The notes under the pieces were generated by a model, which was given only the letters and a program-made list of their open reading frames with translations, searched no databases and was not told the origin of the DNA. Below are positions 25,790 to 34,635 of a stretch of 64,000 nt of DNA, piece after piece (the stretch's first letter is position 1; each line of letters starts with the position of its first letter). Made by a program: the position numbers and the translations under genes. Source of the DNA: an uncultured Lachnospiraceae bacterium (GTDB taxonomy: Bacteria; Bacillota; Clostridia; Lachnospirales; Lachnospiraceae); contig CAJOMN010000001.1 of assembly GCA_905235745.1 (NCBI GenBank), forward strand, positions 62,001 to 126,000, read 5' to 3'.

Positions 25790-27835
25790 TTATGCCGTTA
25801 CCATTCCGACTGACTGAAGTTCCACATTTGTATCGATCTCATTATATGATACTACAATAAGATCCGGATAGTAATCCTCGGTAAGTTTTTTAAAATACAT
25901 TCTTACGATAGGTGAAGTAACGATGATCGGATTCTTGCCGAGATTCTCAAGCTTGGCGATCTCATCCCCTGTCGAATTCATTATCTGTTTAACCCTTTCG
26001 GGATCAAGCGTAAGGTACGCTCCCTGCTCGGTCTGTTTGACCGAATTCATGATCTCCTGCTCGATCTTCGGATCGAGCGTTACAACGCTCGTCGGCTCAT
26101 TGGGGGCAAAATATCTGGCGGATATCGCCCTCTTTAAGCTCTGGCGCACATATTCGGTAAGGACGTCCGTATCCCTCGTGATCGGCGCGTGATCCGCAAG
26201 CGTTTCGAAGATCGTCAGCAGATCCCTTATCGATATGCCTTCCTGGAGAAGATTCTGCAGTACCTTCTGTATCTCGCCGAGTCCCAGCAGCTTCGGAGTC
26301 AGTTCCTCAACAAGCGAAGGATTGCTCTCCTTTATATTGTTGACAAGATTCTGGACATCCTGCCTTGTAAGCAGCTCCGATATATGCTGCCTTATTATCT
26401 CCGTAAGGTGCGTCGCAATGATCGACGGAGGATCAACAACCGTATATCCGAGACTTTCCGCACGTTCTCTCTGGGATTCGGTTATCCATGTAGCGGGCAG
26501 ATGGAACGACGGTTCAAAGGTGGGAATACCGGATATCTCTTCCTCGACAAATCCGGGATTCATCGCCATATAGTGATCGAACAATATCTCGCCTTCACTG
26601 ACCTGTATGCCCTTTATCTTGATAATATACTGGTTCGGGTTGAGCTGTATATTATCGCGCAGGCGGATTATGGGAACGACGGTTCCGAGCTCAAGCGCTA
26701 TCTGCCGACGGATCATAACGACTCTGTCAAGAAGGTCGCCGCCCTGATTGACATCGGCGAGCGGGATGATACCGTAACCGAACTCAAGCTCGATGGGATC
26801 AACCTGCAATAGCGACGTGACGTTTTCCGGTTTTCGTACCTCCTCCGCCTCCTCTTCCTCGGTCTCCACGGTCTTCTCCGTTGCGGCAACCTCTATGTTG
26901 TTCGCGACTATTCTGCCGCTTACTATGAAGAGCAGCCCTATCGCAAGAAACAGCACTATGTTAAGAGGCGTTACAACGCCGAGGAAGCAGATGACCGCCC
27001 CGACAAAGTACATGGCTCTCGGTACTCCGAACAGCTGGGATACGAGTACCTGCCCGAAATCCGCTTCCTTGGATCCCTTCGTTACGAGAATACCTGTTGA
27101 AAGCGATATCAGCAGCGACGGTATCTGTGATACCAGCCCGTCACCTATCGTAAGTATCGTATATTTCTGTATCGCCGCGTTAAAATCAAGCCCCTGGCGC
27201 AGCATTCCCATGGTAATGCCGCCGATGATGTTTACAAACGTTATGATAAGACCTGCGGTCGCATCTCCCTTTACATACTTAACGGCACCATCCATTGAAC
27301 CGAAGAAGCTCGATTCCTCCTGGATCTTGTCACGGCGCAGCTTTGCCTCATCATCCGTGATCGCTCCGGTATTAAGATCGGCATCGATCGCCATCTGTTT
27401 ACCCGGCATTGCGTCAAGAGTGAATCTCGCGGTTACCTCCGCTACTCTTTCCGAACCTTTGTTAATGACCATAAACTGGATGATTATCAGTATTATGAAT
27501 ACGATCGTTCCCATTATGAGGTCGCCGCCGCCGACGAACTGTCCGAACGTCTCAACGACGTTGCCGGGCGAACCGGTGGACAATATCAGTCTTGTGGACG
27601 ATACGTTCAGCGATATACGGAATATCGTCGTGAACAGCAGAAGCGTCGGGAAAAAAGACATATCCAGAACTTCCTTGGCGAACATCGTATTAAAGAGAAC
27701 GGCGAACGCGATCGCCATATTGGCTGCAAGCGCAACATCGAGCACGGGCGACGGGATCGGAACGATAAGGAATATGAATGCGCATAAGAGATATAACGCC
27801 ACGCCTATATCCGCAGCGGCAATTCTTTTCAGCAA
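25790..27835 (-). CDS. flhA: Flagellar export gate protein FlhA
   Basis: FlhA forms the nonameric export gate and ion-conducting ring of the flagellar type III system. The 681-residue protein has about eight N-terminal membrane helices. The conserved FHIPEP loop includes RFTLDAMPGKQMAIDADLNTGAI with the Asp and basic residues of the proton pathway. The cytoplasmic domain follows from about 340. The start appears to be TTG at 27835, nine bases after GGAGG. An ATG at 27840 in another frame stops after three codons (MNC), so it cannot start FlhA. Confidence 0.96.
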   Translation of the reverse strand: MLKRIAAADIGVALYLLCAFIFLIVPIPSPVLDVALAANMAIAFAVLFNTMFAKEVLDMSFFPTLLLFTTIFRISLNVSSTRLILSTGSPGNVVETFGQFVGGGDLIMGTIVFIILIIIQFMVINKGSERVAEVTARFTLDAMPGKQMAIDADLNTGAITDDEAKLRRDKIQEESSFFGSMDGAVKYVKGDATAGLIITFVNIIGGITMGMLRQGLDFNAAIQKYTILTIGDGLVSQIPSLLISLSTGILVTKGSKEADFGQVLVSQLFGVPRAMYFVGAVICFLGVVTPLNIVLFLAIGLLFIVSGRIVANNIEVAATEKTVETEEEEAEEVRKPENVTSLLQVDPIELEFGYGIIPLADVNQGGDLLDRVVMIRRQIALELGTVVPIIRLRDNIQLNPNQYIIKIKGIQVSEGEILFDHYMAMNPGFVEEEISGIPTFEPSFHLPATWITESQRERAESLGYTVVDPPSIIATHLTEIIRQHISELLTRQDVQNLVNNIKESNPSLVEELTPKLLGLGEIQKVLQNLLQEGISIRDLLTIFETLADHAPITRDTDVLTEYVRQSLKRAISARYFAPNEPTSVVTLDPKIEQEIMNSVKQTEQGAYLTLDPERVKQIMNSTGDEIAKLENLGKNPIIVTSPIVRMYFKKLTEDYYPDLIVVSYNEIDTNVELQSVGMVTA

Positions 27836-27853
27836 TTCATATCACCTCCCATC

Positions 27854-28972
27854 TCAGCCTACCCGGGCATTGTATATAGCCGCCAGTATCTCAGCCACTG
27901 TCTGATACAGCTCCGGCGGTATCGGCGAGCCAAGGTCAACGTTATAGTAGAGCATCCTCGCGAGGGGTTTGTTCTCAACAACTTCGACTCCGGACTCCGA
28001 TGCCATATCCCTTATACGCATTGCGAGAAAATCCTCTCCCTTTGCCACAACATAAGGAGCATCGAACACCGTGACATCATACTTAATGGCGACAGCAAAG
28101 TGAGTGGGGTTGGTAATGACCACATCGGCCGACGGAACAGCCTGCATCATCCTTCTCCTCGAGGCCTCCTGCATCCTCTGCCTCTGCTGTCCCTTGACAG
28201 CGGGATCTCCCTCTGCGTTCTTCCACTCGTCCTTGACCTCCTGCTTGGTCATCTTCATGTCTTCGGCGAACTTTCTCTTCTGGTAGTAGTAATCCGCAAA
28301 ACCGATGACTATATATACGGCGCTTATCTTCAGTCCGAGATTAATGGCAATATCACCGATAACGGTCACCGCAGTGATAAGATCCATATCAAACAGCGCG
28401 AAGAGGACCGAGAACTCTCCCTTTATCGTCGAATAAGCAAGATATCCGAGTATGGCGATCTTGAGCAGTGATTTTAGAAGCTCGACAAGCTTGTCCTTGG
28501 AAAATATCCTCTTAAATCCGCTTATCGGATTGATCTTGGAGAATTTGGGCTGCAGCGGCTTGGCAGTCGGCTGCCACTTGACCTGGATCACATCGGCTAA
28601 TACCGCAACGAGAAACGCGGCAATAAATACCGGCGCAACTATCACGATCATTTCCAGAATATTTGAATTGATCAGTCTGCAAAAATCATGGACAGAAATC
28701 TCGCCGCCGACGAGCGTGGTCATCTCTTTCATCTTGGTATAGTTCGCATTGAACGTTCCGAGGAAACCACGTCCGATCGCTCCGACCCATATCTTGAGCA
28801 CAACAAACAGTGCCAGAAGGGCAAATGCCTGTCCGAGCTCCTTGCTCTTGGCAACCTGTCCTTCTTTCCTCGCATCGGAAAGCTTCTTCTCGGTTGCGGG
28901 CTCGGTCTTCTCCCCTCCCGGACCTTCCTTGGCAAATAATTGGAGATTCAAATACAGCAGATTGTCCGTCAT
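27854..28972 (-). CDS. flhB: Flagellar export switch protein FlhB
   Basis: FlhB switches export specificity from hook to filament substrates after autocleavage. The 372-residue protein has a cytoplasmic start with GEKTEPATEKKLSDARKEGQ, four membrane helices, and a C-terminal domain carrying the NPTH self-cleavage site (VITNPTHFAVAIKYD, about 275-290). All key residues are present. The gene lies nine bases after fliR and 18 bp before flhA. fliR and flhB are separate, not fused as in some Clostridia. Confidence 0.96.
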   Translation of the reverse strand: MTDNLLYLNLQLFAKEGPGGEKTEPATEKKLSDARKEGQVAKSKELGQAFALLALFVVLKIWVGAIGRGFLGTFNANYTKMKEMTTLVGGEISVHDFCRLINSNILEMIVIVAPVFIAAFLVAVLADVIQVKWQPTAKPLQPKFSKINPISGFKRIFSKDKLVELLKSLLKIAILGYLAYSTIKGEFSVLFALFDMDLITAVTVIGDIAINLGLKISAVYIVIGFADYYYQKRKFAEDMKMTKQEVKDEWKNAEGDPAVKGQQRQRMQEASRRRMMQAVPSADVVITNPTHFAVAIKYDVTVFDAPYVVAKGEDFLAMRIRDMASESGVEVVENKPLARMLYYNVDLGSPIPPELYQTVAEILAAIYNARVG

Positions 28973-28981
28973 CTATGCCCC

Positions 28982-29764
28982 TTATTGCATACTTTCCACC
29001 ATTGCCGTCACCATTATCCTCATCTCCCTGAAGATAAATTCCGAAGCGGCCGGGATCGTTCCGATCGTCAGGAACAGTATCCCGAGTCCGACTGTAATCT
29101 TGATCTGTATACCGACAGAGAACATGTTCACCTGCGGCGCTGTCTTGGCCAGTACCCCCAGTATTGCGTTAAGCAGCAGCATCGCCGCTACGATCGGAAG
29201 ACACAGCCTGAAAGATATCGATATATAGTCCGTCAGGAACTGTATAGTTGTGGTCATTACCTTCTCGGACGAAAATCTTGCTCCTCCGACCGGGATAAGC
29301 GTGAATGTTTCCACTATCGCACGGAGGAAAAAATAGTGCATATCCGTTACGAGCATGATAAGTATCAGTACATACTGGTACAGGCTTCCTACAAAACCCG
29401 TACTGTCGCGGGTGACGGGGTCGAACAGCTGTACCATCGACAATCCTATATCCATGTCCGCCACCTTGCCGGCGAACTGCACTATCGACATACACATATT
29501 GGCTCCGAGCCCGATCATAAGACCCGTTATCGTCTCGCGAAGCACGATGATCGAATAGCCGAGTACCGTTGAATATGCCGGAACGCTGTGATCCTCCAAT
29601 ACCCCGAACAGCAGGAAGGATACGAAGATCGAAAACCCCGCGCGAACCCTTCTCGGCGTATTGGTCATGGAAAAGAACGGAGCCACGAACATGAACGAGC
29701 TTATCCTTGCCAATACGAGCAGAAAGAATTCCAGATCTTCGAACGAAAAAGTGTAATCGATCAT
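28982..29764 (-). CDS. fliR: Flagellar export gate protein FliR
   Basis: FliR is part of the FliPQR core complex of the export gate. The 260 residues form about six hydrophobic segments. Family marks include FVAPFFSMTNTPRRVRAGFS in the first third and REMRIMVTAMVESMQ at the end. It starts two bases after the fliQ stop codon, so coupling is likely. The order fliO-fliP-fliQ-fliR-flhB-flhA is conserved. Confidence 0.95.
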   Translation of the reverse strand: MIDYTFSFEDLEFFLLVLARISSFMFVAPFFSMTNTPRRVRAGFSIFVSFLLFGVLEDHSVPAYSTVLGYSIIVLRETITGLMIGLGANMCMSIVQFAGKVADMDIGLSMVQLFDPVTRDSTGFVGSLYQYVLILIMLVTDMHYFFLRAIVETFTLIPVGGARFSSEKVMTTTIQFLTDYISISFRLCLPIVAAMLLLNAILGVLAKTAPQVNMFSVGIQIKITVGLGILFLTIGTIPAASEFIFREMRIMVTAMVESMQ

Positions 29765-29765
29765 A

Positions 29766-30038
29766 CTATCTTATATACAGGGAAAACCCGTTCCACAGCT
29801 CGACCGTATATGTAACGATCTCGTTTAATATCCAGTGTCCCAGTATCATAATGGCGGCAAATATTCCGATGACCTTCGGAACAAATGTAAGCGTCTGCTC
29901 CTGTATGGAAGTCACGGTCTGGAATATGCTGACTACAAGACCTATGACAAGAGATACAAGAAGCATTGGAGCCGCGCACTTGATGATCGTGTACAGCGCC
30001 GTCCTTGTGATAGTAACAACGTTATCAATGTCCATCAT
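29766..30038 (-). CDS. fliQ: Flagellar export gate protein FliQ
   Basis: FliQ is a 90-residue protein of two membrane helices (about 14-40 and 50-75) that packs around FliP and FliR in the export gate. Family residues include APMLLVSLVIGLVVSIFQTVTSIQEQTL and FVPKVIGIFAAI. Length is exactly that expected. It follows fliP by 29 bp. Confidence 0.96.
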   Translation of the reverse strand: MMDIDNVVTITRTALYTIIKCAAPMLLVSLVIGLVVSIFQTVTSIQEQTLTFVPKVIGIFAAIMILGHWILNEIVTYTVELWNGFSLYIR

Positions 30039-30067
30039 AGCTTTGATCCCTTTCCGCCTTACAGCAT

Positions 30068-30949
30068 CTAATAGAATGTCCTGACGAGGTTTCCGATAAC
30101 GAGATTCCAGCCGTCGGCAAGTACGAACAGCAGTATCTTGAACGGCATCGATATCGTAGTGGGCGGCAGCATCATCATACCCATTGACATAAGCGTTGAC
30201 GCCACAACCATATCAATAACGATAAACGGAATGTATATCAGGAATCCGATGATAAACGCCCGCCTCAGCTCGCTTATCACAAATGCGGGAACAAGAACGC
30301 TTGTCGGGATGTCGTCGACCGAATCAACGCTCTCGATCTTGGCGATGTCCATGAACAGCCTTACATCCTTGGTCTGCGTCTGCGGATACATGAACTCGCG
30401 CAGGGGATCGATCGCCCTGTCGAGGAACTCATCCTGTTCGATCTCCCCGGCTTCAAAAGGCTTGACCGCATTGTTGTTGATATCCGTTATCACGGGACTC
30501 ATTATAAAAAAAGTCAGAAACAGGGTCAGCCCTACAAGCACCTGGTTGGGCGGTGCCGTCTGGGTACCGATCGCGGATCTGACAAAGTGCAGAACTATTA
30601 GTATCCTCGTAAATGACGTCATCATTATCACGAGGAAAGGCGCCAATGCGATGAGCGTCAGTATTATGAGGATCCGGAGGGCGCCGGACAGATTTCCCTG
30701 CGAATCGGTATATGTTATCGATAGGTTGTTGGAAACATTCAGCTCACTTATATCCGCTGCATCTGTCGCTGTACCCGGTTCCCTGATAACTGTCGGAGTA
30801 CGCGGTTCGGATTCCGTTGTAATCCCCAGTTCATTGACATCACTGGCATATATTGTTGTAGGTGACATAAAGAAAAATGTCAGAAAATATGCAAGGAAGC
30901 AAAAGATGACCAAGCCTCTTCTGCCCCCAATGCTACATCTGTTTCTCAT
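30068..30949 (-). CDS. fliP: Flagellar export gate protein FliP
   Basis: FliP forms the pentameric core of the export gate. I chose the ATG at 30949 (293 residues), which overlaps fliO by 17 bases and is preceded by AAAGGCG. A longer open frame to 31105 runs inside fliO and is spurious. The protein has a signal peptide (GLVIFCFLAYFLTFFF), a periplasmic-side segment of about 60 residues, then the conserved core. Core motifs include MMTSFTRILIVLHFVRSAIGTQ, PPNQVLVGLTLFLTFFIMSP and the PF-x-AG-like KPFEAGEI region. PTSVLVPAFVISELRRAF and MGMMMLPPTTISMPFKILLF follow. Confidence 0.95.
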   Translation of the reverse strand: MRNRCSIGGRRGLVIFCFLAYFLTFFFMSPTTIYASDVNELGITTESEPRTPTVIREPGTATDAADISELNVSNNLSITYTDSQGNLSGALRILIILTLIALAPFLVIMMTSFTRILIVLHFVRSAIGTQTAPPNQVLVGLTLFLTFFIMSPVITDINNNAVKPFEAGEIEQDEFLDRAIDPLREFMYPQTQTKDVRLFMDIAKIESVDSVDDIPTSVLVPAFVISELRRAFIIGFLIYIPFIVIDMVVASTLMSMGMMMLPPTTISMPFKILLFVLADGWNLVIGNLVRTFY

Positions 30950-31322
30950 TATTATTATCGCCTTTTTTGATACTGCTTTTGGCCTTGTCCAGAAAAGCTC
31001 TGAATGAATAATCGCCTGTACCGGACGGAAGATTGGTCTTAAGGTCCCCTTCTGACAGTTCACATATGAAAGTGATCGTATCCTTCCCGATCCCGATGAC
31101 CGCATACCTTTCTCCGATCTTGACGATCTGGAGATATCTGCCGTTTGTGACCTTGCATGTCTCGATCACTTCAAAGTTCCTGCCGGCGGATCTGGTCTTC
31201 TGATAACTGCCGACGAAACGCGTCGTCAGATATGTCAGGGCGAGCACAAATACAAATACCAAAATCACGGTCAGAAACTGTGTGATGCTTTCTGCCCTGT
31301 CCGGTAAACCCGCAAGTACCAT
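30933..31322 (-). CDS. fliO: Flagellar biosynthesis protein FliO
   Basis: FliO helps assemble the FliP complex. The 129-residue protein has one N-terminal membrane helix (about 15-38, FLTVILVFVFVLALTYL) and a small cytoplasmic beta-rich domain with RNFEVIETCKVTNGRYLQIVKIGERYAVIGIG. Sequence conservation in this family is low, so the call rests on topology, this motif and the position directly before fliP. Its end overlaps fliP by 17 bases. Confidence 0.88.
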   Translation of the reverse strand: MVLAGLPDRAESITQFLTVILVFVFVLALTYLTTRFVGSYQKTRSAGRNFEVIETCKVTNGRYLQIVKIGERYAVIGIGKDTITFICELSEGDLKTNLPSGTGDYSFRAFLDKAKSSIKKGDNNNEKQM

Positions 31323-31326
31323 ATTA

Positions 31327-31689
31327 TTAACCTACGACTTTTTTAACTGCCTCTATGACCCTGTCCGCCTGGAACGGCTTAACAATGAAGTCCTTTGCTC
31401 CGGCCTGTATCGATTCGATAACCATAGCCTGCTGACCCATTGCCGAGCACATGATAACAAGTGCGGAAGGATCTGTCTCCTTGATCTTCTTAAGCGCCTG
31501 GATGCCATCCATCTCAGGCATTGTGATGTCCATGAGAACAAGATCGGGCTTGAGCTCGGAATACTTCTCCACAGCCTTCGCACCATTCTCTGCCTCGCCG
31601 GCTACATTATAGCCGTTCTTGGACAGGATGTCCTTGATCATCATGCGCATGAATGCTGCATCATCACAGATAAGAATGTTTTTTGCCAT
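31327..31689 (-). CDS. cheY: Chemotaxis response regulator CheY
   Basis: A single receiver domain of 120 residues. The acidic pocket is in ILICDDAAFMR, the phosphoacceptor Asp in LVLMDITMPEMDG (about 54), and the conserved Lys in FIVKPF (about 104). There is a Ser in VIMCSAMG at the usual Thr/Ser site. It lies between fliY and fliO, the common position of cheY in Bacillota flagellar operons. Its phosphorylated form binds the FliM and FliY N-termini encoded just upstream and is reset by FliY and CheC. Confidence 0.95.
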   Translation of the reverse strand: MAKNILICDDAAFMRMMIKDILSKNGYNVAGEAENGAKAVEKYSELKPDLVLMDITMPEMDGIQALKKIKETDPSALVIMCSAMGQQAMVIESIQAGAKDFIVKPFQADRVIEAVKKVVG

Positions 31690-31710
31690 CGTTTTTCTCC
31701 TCTATCCTGT

Positions 31711-32946
31711 TTAGTTGATAATTTCGGTGACTCTGACACCAAAGTTTTCTTCAATAACTACTACTTCACCTTTTGCAACAAGCTTGCCGTTTACCAGAAC
31801 GTCTACCGGCTCACCGGCTATCTTATCCAATTCTATGATAGTTCCGGGTGCAAAATCAAGTATATCAGAAATTGCTTTACTTGTCCTGCCCAGTTCAACC
31901 GTAACCTCAAGCGGAACATCCTTGATAAGGGCTATGTTCTCCTGCGACTGCATCGCATTTACGTCCATGGAGAACGGTGTAAAGCTTGCCGGCTGTATAT
32001 TTACATTCGGCATCGCGCCCATGCCCATCTGCTGGGGAGCACCCATCTGGGGCTGCATGCCCATTCCCATTGAAAAGTCCATGGACGGGGCACCCATCGA
32101 AGGCATTCCCATTGCCGGTGCGGACACTCCCGGAGCACCCATCGAAGGTGCGGCCGTGCTCGGAGCTCCCATCGAAGGAGGCGCCATTGCCGGCGCTGCG
32201 GGTTCCGGTTCGGGTTCGGGCTCGGGTTCCTGACTTCCTATAAAATAATCATACAGATTCTTTGCAAAGTCAATAGGATACAACTGCATGATCTTGCTGT
32301 CAACCAGATCCCCGATCTGCATCCTGAATGTGATGCGCACGAATCTCCCGAGAAGGAAAGAAGAAATATTCTCCTGGGATTCGAGTTCGCCTATGTCGAT
32401 AAGGTTGGCTTCCGGCGGACTGATGTCTATCATTCTGCCAAGCATCGAAGATAACGAAGTCGCGGCCGATCCCATCATCTGGTTCATTGCTTCGGAGATC
32501 GCCGACAGGTGGATATCCGTCAGCTCCGTTTCCTCAACATTCGTACCGTCGCCGCCCATCATCAGATCAGTTATGATCTTAACATCATCTTCCTTAAGTA
32601 TCAAGATATTCGTGCCTTCAAGGCCGACGGTATACTGGATCTTAATGAATACGCACGGTCGTTCGTACTCCGTGACTATGTTATCCCACGTGCACATATC
32701 AACGACAGGCGTTGTGATGTTGACCTTACGGTTGACGAGGGAATACAGCGTGGTTGCCGAGGTTCCCATGCTGATATTGGCGACCTCGCCTACGGCATCC
32801 TTCTCTTCTTCGGTAAGATCATCCGCGAAGGATTCCGCTTCCGGAGGAGCATCGGATGGAGTACTGGCAGGCTCATCGGCCGGTGCATCGGGTATTCCGC
32901 CGTTTAGCAGAGCATTTATTTCATCTTGCGATAGCATTCCGTCCAT
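31711..32946 (-). CDS. fliY: Flagellar switch protein FliY (CheY-P phosphatase)
   Basis: FliY replaces FliN in the C-ring and dephosphorylates CheY-P. The 411-residue protein starts with a CheY-binding-type peptide (MLSQDEINALLNGG). A CheC-like domain at about 45-220 has two E-x-x-N helices (GEVANISMGTSATTL and EAMNQMMGSAATSL). A flexible linker at about 245-320 is very rich in Met, Gly, Ala and Pro with MGAPS-type repeats. It ends in a FliN domain at about 335-411 (IALIKDVPLEVTVELGRTSKA). The gene lies three bases after fliM. The linker is unusually Met-rich. Confidence 0.95.
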   Translation of the reverse strand: MDGMLSQDEINALLNGGIPDAPADEPASTPSDAPPEAESFADDLTEEEKDAVGEVANISMGTSATTLYSLVNRKVNITTPVVDMCTWDNIVTEYERPCVFIKIQYTVGLEGTNILILKEDDVKIITDLMMGGDGTNVEETELTDIHLSAISEAMNQMMGSAATSLSSMLGRMIDISPPEANLIDIGELESQENISSFLLGRFVRITFRMQIGDLVDSKIMQLYPIDFAKNLYDYFIGSQEPEPEPEPEPAAPAMAPPSMGAPSTAAPSMGAPGVSAPAMGMPSMGAPSMDFSMGMGMQPQMGAPQQMGMGAMPNVNIQPASFTPFSMDVNAMQSQENIALIKDVPLEVTVELGRTSKAISDILDFAPGTIIELDKIAGEPVDVLVNGKLVAKGEVVVIEENFGVRVTEIIN

Positions 32947-32949
32947 ACT

Positions 32950-33933
32950 CTATTTTTCCTCCTCTCCTAATACTTCCGTTACTCTTACTGCATATGCGTC
33001 TTTGGACGTTCCGGGCAGTGCCTTGAACTTTTGTATATTTCCGACATATACGTCCAGCTCGTTATCGACCTTGCTGTTCAGTTTGATAATATCTCCCCGC
33101 TGGAGATTGACAAAATCGCTGACTGTTATCGTACTCTTGCCCAGCACGGCCTTGATCGGCATAGACACCTTCCTGATAATGGTCTCTATGCTCTCCGCGA
33201 ACTCCTCGCCGTTGTTGTCCTTCATATTCGCATACCAGTACTTGGTATTGAGCTTATCCATAACGGATTCAAGCGTAAAATACGGAAGACATATATTCAT
33301 CAGGCCTTCAACATCGCCTATCTTGATATTAAGCGTTACTATGGCGATCATTTCCGAAGGCGCTATTATCTGGGCAAACTGCGGATTGGTCTCAATCCGT
33401 TCAAGAAACGGATTGATCTCCGTAACATTTTTCCACGGCTCCCGGAGCAGCTGCACGCATATAGCCATGATCTTATCAATGATCGTACGCTCGATCTCGG
33501 AAAAGTCCCTGCTCTTGTCAAGCGGAACACCCTGTCCGCCAAGCATTCTGTCGATGATCGCATATCCGAGGTTGGCGGCAAGTTCGAGAAGGATATTCCC
33601 GCCGAGCGGATCAAAATTGACGACCGCGAGCAGAACCGGATTGGCAAGAGCGGTTGAGAATTCCGAGAATGTACACGCTTCGGAGTTAACAACACTTACC
33701 TGTATATTTTTGCGAAGATACACCGGCAGGTTGGTGGACAGCAGCCGGCCGTAATGTTCGAATATGATCTCAAGCGTCCTGAGATGCTCTTTAGAAAACT
33801 TGGCGGGGCGCCTAAAATCATAACTTTTAGCGGATCGCTCGTCAATGTTATTGATCTCTTCCGCATCAAGTTCACCTGAGCTTAGGGCCTGAAGCAGACT
33901 GTCAATCTCATTTTGCGAGAGAACTTCGCCCAT
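32950..33933 (-). CDS. fliM: Flagellar motor switch protein FliM
   Basis: FliM forms the C-ring wall and binds CheY-P. From the ATG at 33933 it has 327 residues: the N-terminal CheY-binding motif (LSQNEIDSLLQAL), a CheC-like middle domain (about 45-230) and a C-terminal FliN-like domain. I preferred this ATG, which has GAGGTGAGC just before it, over a GTG at 33942 that lies inside the ribosome binding site. A 141-bp palindrome-rich gap separates it from fliL. Confidence 0.95.
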   Translation of the reverse strand: MGEVLSQNEIDSLLQALSSGELDAEEINNIDERSAKSYDFRRPAKFSKEHLRTLEIIFEHYGRLLSTNLPVYLRKNIQVSVVNSEACTFSEFSTALANPVLLAVVNFDPLGGNILLELAANLGYAIIDRMLGGQGVPLDKSRDFSEIERTIIDKIMAICVQLLREPWKNVTEINPFLERIETNPQFAQIIAPSEMIAIVTLNIKIGDVEGLMNICLPYFTLESVMDKLNTKYWYANMKDNNGEEFAESIETIIRKVSMPIKAVLGKSTITVSDFVNLQRGDIIKLNSKVDNELDVYVGNIQKFKALPGTSKDAYAVRVTEVLGEEEK

Positions 33934-34009
33934 TAAGCTCACCTCGATTCTGGCATCTTCACTCCGTTTCGATGCTCAAATAATGTATGCACCCGATCGC
34001 GATAGGAAA

Positions 34010-34063
34010 GACGCTTCGCGTCCCGCAACCGGCGCAACAGGAAATGAGTCCGTTCATTTCCTG
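34010..34063. repeat. Two small palindromes between fliL and fliM
   Basis: The fliL-fliM gap (33943-34083) holds two hairpins. One is a 10-bp perfect stem (34038-34047 with 34054-34063, loop of 6). The other is GACGC-GAA-GCGTC on the minus strand (34010-34022), a GAA triloop closed by GC pairs. Neither has a T run, so they do not look like terminators. They may be inserted repeat elements or RNA-stabilising structures within the operon transcript. Confidence 0.7.
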
Positions 34064-34083
34064 ATTAAAACGCATATGTTGCA

Positions 34084-34611
34084 TCATTGGAACTTGATAT
34101 CCCTGAAGTATGCCTCATACACAAAATCGGAATCAAACATCTCCTGTACCTTGGCAAGTATCTCTTCCTCGATCCCGTGAACATCCGCCTGGGCTTCTTC
34201 CTTCGTGTATTTTCCAACAACCTCTATTATCTCGCTCTTGATCTTGCTTTCCTTGGCGGCAAGCATAGGCTGATAAGTCTTGTAATCAGGATGCTGGTTA
34301 TTGATGGAAAAAGAAACCGAGCACATGGCGTAGTGATCCTTGCCGTCATCACCGGAGCGGAGCGCTATCGTCATGGCATCAGCTATATCATATACTTCCG
34401 AATTCTCCGGTGGTACGGGCTCTGCCATCGCAGCAGCTTCGCCGCCGGCAGCCGCACTTTCAAGCTCCAGATTGAGTATGCCCGCTATGTCGTCAACAAG
34501 CGCAATGGTCTTGCGATTGGCGCTGACCGTGAAAAACATGATAATGGCGGTAAGAACAAGATTTACCGTAACAAGCGCCATTATAAGTACCGACATCAGA
34601 TTTTTTTTCAT
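34084..34611 (-). CDS. fliL: Flagellar basal body protein FliL
   Basis: FliL is a single-pass membrane protein that interacts with the stator and supports torque. The 175 residues show a short cytoplasmic start, a membrane helix (about 8-30, VLIMALVTVNLVLTAIIMFF) and an outer domain. The outer domain has ALRSGDDGKDHYAMCSVSFSINNQHPDY and the C-terminal EEILAKVQEMFDSDFVYEAYFRDIKFQ typical of the family. It lies between motB and fliM, which fits the stator role. Confidence 0.9.
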   Translation of the reverse strand: MKKNLMSVLIMALVTVNLVLTAIIMFFTVSANRKTIALVDDIAGILNLELESAAAGGEAAAMAEPVPPENSEVYDIADAMTIALRSGDDGKDHYAMCSVSFSINNQHPDYKTYQPMLAAKESKIKSEIIEVVGKYTKEEAQADVHGIEEEILAKVQEMFDSDFVYEAYFRDIKFQ

Positions 34612-34635
34612 AATTAATGGTACCCTCCTATATGT

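Noticed and set aside
30949-31105. Extended FliP frame starting inside fliO.
   Set aside because: The extra residues overlap fliO in another frame and lack a ribosome binding site; the ATG at 30949 fits a signal peptide.
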